NCBI GenBank assembly: GCA_964470285.1
Contig: CAYYBZ010000188.1
Span: 1 to 5,108, forward strand
Reading direction: 5' to 3'
From: CAYYBZ01 sp964470285 [NCBI: uncultured Oligoflexia bacterium]
GTDB taxonomy: Bacteria > Bdellovibrionota_G > CAYYBZ01
Length of the DNA stretch: 5,108 nucleotides
Both the position numbers and the translations under genes were made by a program. This document shows positions 1 to 5,108 of the stretch, piece after piece. The notes under the pieces are model-generated. The model ran no database searches, was not told the origin of the DNA, and saw only the letters and a program-made list of their open reading frames with translations. Position 1 is the first letter of the stretch. Each line of letters opens with the position of its first letter.

Positions 1-1
1 G

Positions 2-865
2 GGAAGACTCTCATCGGGGATAGCCCATGAAATAGGCAATCCTTTAAGTGCAATCGTGGGCTACATAGATATTCTTAAAAAAGAGGCTAAAAACGATGAT
101 GAAGCTGACTTACTTAATCGATCTGAAAAGGAACTTCAGAGAATCTCCAGAATAATAAAGCAGCTTTTGGATTTTTCAAGACCCACACCCTTGGAACCTA
201 AAAATGTGGATATTACGAAATGCATTAACAGTGTTGTTCAAAGCCTGGAGGGACAGAATGTTTTTAAGGGAATCGAAGTGAATTCTGACACAGCTTCAGG
301 TATCGGAAACGTTTTGATAGATGAGGATCAGTTAAGGCAGGTTCTGCTGAATATTTTGAATAATGCCTCAGACGCGGTTAAGGGCAAATTCGGGAAAAAG
401 GGTGGAGGTGAAATTTCTATCAGGTGTTCAATGAGCACTGTAAAAGATCTTGAAGAACTTCAAAAGGCGGCACTTTTTAAAATGAAAAAACGAAAAGACG
501 ATCCGCCTGAGAAAAACTATTTAGGTTCAAGGATTAAGCGCAGAAAAGAAGATCCTCCGGAATCGAAACTTTTCGCGAAAAGAGCACAGTCGGGACTGGG
601 TTATCCAAAATTTATTTTCGATACGGATGAAGTGCTTTTAAAAATAACAGTTGAAGACAACGGAACGGGAATTAGCGATTCTGATATTCAGAAGATTTTT
701 GATCCCTTCTATACCACTAAAGATCCGGGAAAGGGCACTGGACTTGGTCTTTACATGACGGCAAATACCGTAGAGAATATGGGAGGCTATATTGATGTCA
801 TAAGCGAAAACGCAAAAGGTACTCTTTTTCTCTTGCTGTTTCCCAGAACGAGGGGTTTTTGTTGA
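2..865 (+). CDS. Sensor histidine kinase, C-terminal part (PilS/NtrB type), 5' truncated by window edge
   Basis: This is the catalytic half of a two-component sensor kinase, which autophosphorylates on His and passes the phosphate to a response regulator. The reading frame is open from the first bases of the window, so the first in-frame GTG at 56 is not the start; the N-terminal sensor lies outside. Counting the codon at 2-4 as residue 1, the H box (GIAHEIGNPLSAI) places the phosphoacceptor at His9. The N box (DEDQLRQVLLNILNNASDA) begins at residue 107. The G1 box DNGTGI is at 219-224, the F box FDPFYTT at 233-239 and the G2 box GKGTGLGL at 243-250, so all HATPase_c motifs are intact. Between the N and G1 boxes there is an unusual insert of about 60 basic residues (about 146-208) with two copies of a K-x-R-K-x-D-P-P-E repeat. 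The sensor input and any membrane segments cannot be seen. The partner is most likely the NtrC-family regulator encoded next. The kinase class is certain; the PilS or NtrB subtype is inferred. Confidence 0.95.
   Translation, partial: GRLSSGIAHEIGNPLSAIVGYIDILKKEAKNDDEADLLNRSEKELQRISRIIKQLLDFSRPTPLEPKNVDITKCINSVVQSLEGQNVFKGIEVNSDTASGIGNVLIDEDQLRQVLLNILNNASDAVKGKFGKKGGGEISIRCSMSTVKDLEELQKAALFKMKKRKDDPPEKNYLGSRIKRRKEDPPESKLFAKRAQSGLGYPKFIFDTDEVLLKITVEDNGTGISDSDIQKIFDPFYTTKDPGKGTGLGLYMTANTVENMGGYIDVISENAKGTLFLLLFPRTRGFC
485..586 (+). repeat. Two tandem 17-codon repeats inside the kinase ATPase domain
   Basis: Two adjacent in-frame units, 485-535 and 536-586, translate to KKRKDDPPEKNYLGSRI and KRRKEDPPESKLFAKRA. 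By eye 8 of 17 residues are identical (K, R, K, D, P, P, E and the late R), and Asp/Glu and Lys/Arg are exchanged elsewhere. The codons differ at many synonymous positions, for example ccg-cct against cct-ccg for the Pro pair. The repeat is therefore an old or selected protein motif and not a recent DNA duplication. It sits in the insert between the N and G1 boxes of the kinase, probably on a surface loop between two beta strands. Its function is unknown. Confidence 0.75.
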
Positions 866-889
866 TAATTTGGCAGGGTTTGTTAATAT
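862..889 (+). promoter_or_regulatory. Possible weak sigma-70-type promoter before the response regulator
   Basis: TTGATA (862-867, 5 of 6 to the -35 consensus) overlaps the kinase stop codon and is followed after 16 nt by TAATAT (884-889, 4 of 6 to the -10 consensus). It would give the regulator gene a leader of roughly 40 nt in the 73-nt gap after the kinase. In AT-rich intergenic DNA such matches arise easily by chance, and co-transcription with the kinase is equally plausible. Confidence 0.22.
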
Positions 890-928
890 TTTCTTCTGGT
901 TGCGTATCCCCATTAATTTGTGAAATTT

Positions 929-934
929 GGAGAT
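929..934 (+). promoter_or_regulatory. Ribosome binding site that decides a TTG start
   Basis: GGAGAT at 929-934 lies 4 nt before TTG at 939-941 (6 nt when measured from GGAG). It is the only good Shine-Dalgarno match near the N-terminus of the regulator. The earlier in-frame TTG at 927 overlaps this site and has no purine-rich sequence upstream, so 939 is preferred. Confidence 0.7.
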
Positions 935-938
935 ATTC

Positions 939-2324
939 TTGTCGAAAAGAAAAGTTTTAATAGTTGATGACGAAGAAAGCGTAAGACATATGCTTTCAAT
1001 ACTCCTGAAAAAAGAGGGGTATGATATCGAAACGGCCGCTTCCGCCAATTCAGCCATAGATAAAATGGGTAAGGAATCTTATGATTTTATACTCTCCGAT
1101 ATAAGAATGCCGCAAATGGACGGCATAAAATTCCTGAAAAAAATAAATAAGACTAATTCGTCTCAGATAGTAATAATTATGTCCGCATACGGTAACGTGG
1201 ATACCGCCATCGAGGCCATGAAACTGGGCGCATACGATTACATTTCCAAGCCCTTTAAACCCGATGAAGTTTTGCTTACCTTAAAAAAAGCCGAAGAGAG
1301 AAGAATGCTTCAGCAGGAAAATCTTCTTTTAAAGGGTGAGATGAAAAAGGAGTACTCCTTTTCGAACATCATTGCCAAAAGCCCGAAGATGATTGCAATC
1401 TTTGATACTATTAAAAAAGTAGCGGATTATAAAACAACAACGCTTTTGATGGGAGAGAGCGGTACAGGCAAGGAGCTTGTTGCAAGAGCACTTCATTACA
1501 ACTCATCGCGGGCCGACAAACCCTTTGTTACAGTCAATTGCGGAGCGATACCCGAAAATCTTTTGGAAAGCGAGCTTTTCGGACATGTTAAGGGATCGTT
1601 TACCGGGGCACACAGGACTAAAAAGGGCCTTTTCGAGGAGGCCGATTCAGGGACTCTTTTCCTCGACGAAATAGGAGAACTCCCTCTGCTCCTTCAGGTA
1701 AAACTTTTAAGAGCCCTTCAGGAAGAGGAAATAAGAAGAGTCGGAGATAATTCGGCAATTAAGGTTGATGTCAGAATCATTGCCGCTACGGTAAAAGATC
1801 TTTCATCCCAGGTAGAAGCAGGGAATTTCAGAGAGGATCTTTTCTACAGACTCAACGTCTTACCTATTTTCATTCCGCCTTTACGGGAAAGAAAAGAGGA
1901 TGTCCCTCTGCTCGTAAATTATTTCGTAGACAAATATAACAAAAAACTGAATATGAAAATAAAGGGTTTATCTTCCAATGCGCTAAATATTCTTATGGAT
2001 TCTGAGTGGCAGGGTAATGTAAGGGAACTGGAAAACACAATTGAAAGGGCAATGGTTCTGTCAAATAATCCAAAAATCGGAGTGGAAAGCTTACCGACTT
2101 CACTGCGCGGTTCAGGGGTCCGCTCAAAGCTTAAGATTTCAAAAGATGAGCTGTCGATCAAAAAAATGACAAGAATTTTAGAAGAAGATTTAATTATAAA
2201 GGCGCTCGATAAGTCAAAAGGTAACAGGACAATGGCTGCAAAACTTCTGGAAATCAGCCACAGAGCTTTACTTTATAAAATTAAAGAGTATAAACTGGAC
2301 AAAAAACTTAAAAAAGATGAATAA
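939..2324 (+). CDS. NtrC-family sigma-54-dependent response regulator
   Basis: This 461-residue cytoplasmic transcription activator is phosphorylated by a partner kinase and uses ATP hydrolysis to remodel sigma-54 RNA polymerase at enhancer-dependent promoters. Starting at TTG 939 the protein begins [13 protein letters not shown]. The receiver domain (about 1-120) has the acidic pair Asp10-Asp11, phosphoacceptor Asp54 in SDIRMP, Ser82 in MSAYG and Lys104 in SKPF. The AAA+ domain (about 140-375) has Walker A GESGTGKE at 172-179, a sigma-54 contact loop GSFTGA at 219-224 (commonly GAFTGA), Walker B FLDE ending at Asp243-Glu244, and [13 protein letters not shown] at about 297-309. A Fis-type helix-turn-helix lies at about 430-455 (NRTMAAKLL...[10 protein letters not shown]). 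Length and domain order are normal for NtrC/PilR/ZraR-like proteins. It follows the kinase by 73 nt, so the two should be partners. Proximity to a pilin gene suggests a PilR role, but no sigma-54 site is visible beside that gene, so no symbol is given. Confidence 0.96.
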   Translation: MSKRKVLIVDDEESVRHMLSILLKKEGYDIETAASANSAIDKMGKESYDFILSDIRMPQMDGIKFLKKINKTNSSQIVIIMSAYGNVDTAIEAMKLGAYDYISKPFKPDEVLLTLKKAEERRMLQQENLLLKGEMKKEYSFSNIIAKSPKMIAIFDTIKKVADYKTTTLLMGESGTGKELVARALHYNSSRADKPFVTVNCGAIPENLLESELFGHVKGSFTGAHRTKKGLFEEADSGTLFLDEIGELPLLLQVKLLRALQEEEIRRVGDNSAIKVDVRIIAATVKDLSSQVEAGNFREDLFYRLNVLPIFIPPLRERKEDVPLLVNYFVDKYNKKLNMKIKGLSSNALNILMDSEWQGNVRELENTIERAMVLSNNPKIGVESLPTSLRGSGVRSKLKISKDELSIKKMTRILEEDLIIKALDKSKGNRTMAAKLLEISHRALLYKIKEYKLDKKLKKDE

Positions 2325-2352
2325 TATTAATATTTTATATTCCGGTAAGCCC

Positions 2353-2381
2353 TTGTAATAAGCCTCCGATTATATTAAAAT
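2353..2381 (+). promoter_or_regulatory. Possible sigma-70-type promoter for the pilV-like gene
   Basis: TTGTAA (2353-2358, 4 of 6 to the -35 consensus) is followed after 17 nt by TAAAAT (2376-2381, 5 of 6 to the -10 consensus). Transcription would begin at about 2388, just after the upstream ATG at 2386 and about 25 nt before the ATG at 2413. This supports the later start for the pilin. The match is moderate and the region is AT-rich. Confidence 0.35.
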
Positions 2382-2412
2382 TGATATGTTACAACGAAAC
2401 GAGAGAACCGTA

Positions 2413-3012
2413 ATGAAAATTCAAAAAAAGTCCGGATTTTTTAAAGCCTTTACGATCGTTGAAGTTATGGTAGCAATGGTTGTTCTGGCAATCGGTCTTT
2501 TGGGAATGGCCGGAATGACTCTTATGGTTCTAAAAGGCGGTTCCGATGCTTCCCGTCTTACTTATGCAACCAATCTGGCCTCCGATAAAATGGAGGCCTT
2601 AAAAGATGTTGACTGGGCTGATCTGGGAAATACTTCAACATGCACCGCAGGGCAGTCCGGTACATTCGATCTTGTTAACGGCTGCGACAGTCATATTATT
2701 GTTTATGAACAGGGCCTCAATCAACAGGGACAGACTGAAGCTGTCGGCGGTACTGCAGGCGCGCCTTATCCCTTTACCAGAAGCTGGGTTGTATGCCATG
2801 AGGATGACGATTTAGCCGGCTTGTTTAGCGATACAACGGTATCTAGTACAGATCACTGCAGCCTCGGGGCTACCGTAGAGGAACTTACATGTAATGACGG
2901 AACAACAGAAGTAAATGCCAATGAGAAAAAGATTAAAATAGTGGTCAGCTGGAGAGACAAATCCGGGCGCTGCCACAAAGTTGATATGACCTCAATTCAG
3001 GTTAACTTATAA
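2413..3012 (+). CDS. pilV: PilV-like type IV minor prepilin
   Basis: This is a 199-residue pseudopilin of the PilV type, a minor subunit that in other bacteria helps start or tip the type IV pilus; it is inserted in the inner membrane and processed by prepilin peptidase PilD. The start at 2413 is chosen over the in-frame ATG at 2386 because GAGAGA (2401-2406) is correctly spaced from 2413, while 2386 has no ribosome site. The leader is 12 residues and basic (MKIQKKSGFFKA), followed by FTIVEVMVAMVVLAIGLLGM with Glu at mature position 5. The cleavage-site residue before Phe is Ala12, not the usual Gly. A hydrophobic helix spans about 13-40. The globular part has six Cys (77, 91, 128, 149, 160, 187), probably forming disulfides outside the membrane, and a C-terminal strand pattern KIKIVVSWRDKSGRCHKV typical of PilV. 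The gene stands alone: fimT, pilW, pilX and pilY1 are not adjacent. PilV assignment is good; use in pili rather than a related secretion system is inferred. Confidence 0.85.
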   Translation: MKIQKKSGFFKAFTIVEVMVAMVVLAIGLLGMAGMTLMVLKGGSDASRLTYATNLASDKMEALKDVDWADLGNTSTCTAGQSGTFDLVNGCDSHIIVYEQGLNQQGQTEAVGGTAGAPYPFTRSWVVCHEDDDLAGLFSDTTVSSTDHCSLGATVEELTCNDGTTEVNANEKKIKIVVSWRDKSGRCHKVDMTSIQVNL

Positions 3013-3036
3013 AGTATTTTTAATCCCCTAAATATC

Positions 3037-3064
3037 TTGACTTAAGAACTATTTAATATATAAA
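3037..3064 (+). promoter_or_regulatory. Probable sigma-70-type promoter of icd-mdh
   Basis: TTGACT (3037-3042, 5 of 6 to the -35 consensus) and TATAAA (3059-3064, 5 of 6 to the -10 consensus) are separated by 16 nt. Transcription would start near 3071 and give icd a leader of about 60 nt. It is the best promoter match in the window and lies where one is needed, between the pilin gene and the metabolic operon. An alternative -10, TAAATT at 3061-3066, would use an 18-nt spacer. Confidence 0.55.
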
Positions 3065-3118
3065 TTGTAGCCGTTTATCTCCATGTAATCTTTAATAATT
3101 GTTGAAACTTAAATAGTT
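3047..3118. repeat. Perfect 10-bp inverted repeat bracketing the icd promoter and leader
   Basis: AACTATTTAA at 3047-3056 is the exact reverse complement of TTAAATAGTT at 3109-3118, with 52 nt between the arms. The left arm lies between the -35 and -10 elements of the proposed icd promoter; the right arm touches the icd ribosome binding site (AGGAG, 3119-3123). It could be a pair of operator sites or, on a read-through transcript from the pilin gene, a stem next to the ribosome site. The AT-rich content makes chance possible. Confidence 0.45.
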
Positions 3119-3130
3119 AGGAGTCGTAAA

Positions 3131-5108
<1,978 letters not shown>

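Noticed and set aside
56-58. GTG as start of the histidine kinase
   Set aside because: The frame is open upstream to the window edge and encodes the H box with the phosphoacceptor His before this codon, so the gene starts outside the window.
871-885. TGGCAG as the -24 half of a sigma-54 promoter
   Set aside because: At the required spacing the -12 half reads GTTA instead of TTGC, so the essential GC is absent.
638-1057. Open frame of 139 codons on the - strand
   Set aside because: It overlaps the conserved G1/G2 boxes of the kinase and the receiver domain of the regulator on the other strand, has no recognisable domain and is explained as a shadow.
2323-2334. 12-bp AT-only palindrome AATATTAATATT at the regulator stop codon, considered as a terminator or operator
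   Set aside because: It has no G-C pairs, so no stable RNA hairpin is expected, and such palindromes are frequent by chance in AT-rich intergenic DNA.
2346-2364. Short direct repeat TAAGCC at 2346-2351 and 2359-2364
   Set aside because: At six bases, 13 nt apart, with no further copies nearby, it is too short to support a binding-site call.
2386-2412. Upstream ATG start adding nine residues to the PilV-like protein
   Set aside because: It has no Shine-Dalgarno sequence, would lie at or before the predicted transcript start, and would lengthen the prepilin leader to 21 residues; ATG 2413 has GAGAGA at a good distance.

Overview
The window holds five genes, all on the + strand, and reads like an ordinary chromosomal stretch from a Gram-negative-type bacterium. 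Base composition is moderately AT-rich (about 40% G+C by eye). Three traits fit a Desulfobacterota/'deltaproteobacterial'-like or related anaerobic lineage: a PilS/NtrB-type histidine kinase beside an NtrC-family regulator, a PilV-type minor pilin, and an icd-mdh pair. This placement is an inference from gene content and no species is claimed.

Layout. Positions 1-865 are the C-terminal catalytic half of a sensor histidine kinase whose N-terminus lies left of the window. After a 73-nt gap, 939-2324 encodes a complete NtrC-family sigma-54-dependent response regulator (receiver, AAA+ and Fis-type HTH domains), its likely partner. Positions 2413-3012 encode a PilV-like type IV prepilin standing alone, without its usual fimT/pilW/pilX/pilY1 companions. 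After a 118-nt intergenic region with a probable sigma-70-type promoter and a perfect 10-bp inverted repeat, 3131-4378 encodes NADP-type isocitrate dehydrogenase. Eleven nt further on, malate dehydrogenase begins at 4390 and runs off the right edge.

How the genes fit together. The kinase and regulator form a two-component pair that should activate a sigma-54 promoter. No convincing -24/-12 site is visible here, so the target is probably elsewhere; the neighbouring pilin suggests type IV pilus control, but this is only proximity. icd and mdh form a tight central-carbon (TCA cycle) operon.

No RNA gene, mobile element, CRISPR array or clearly novel system was found. The most unusual features are a roughly 60-residue basic insert in the kinase ATPase domain carrying two 17-residue repeats, the isolated pilV with Ala rather than Gly at the prepilin cleavage site, and the inverted repeat that brackets the icd leader.
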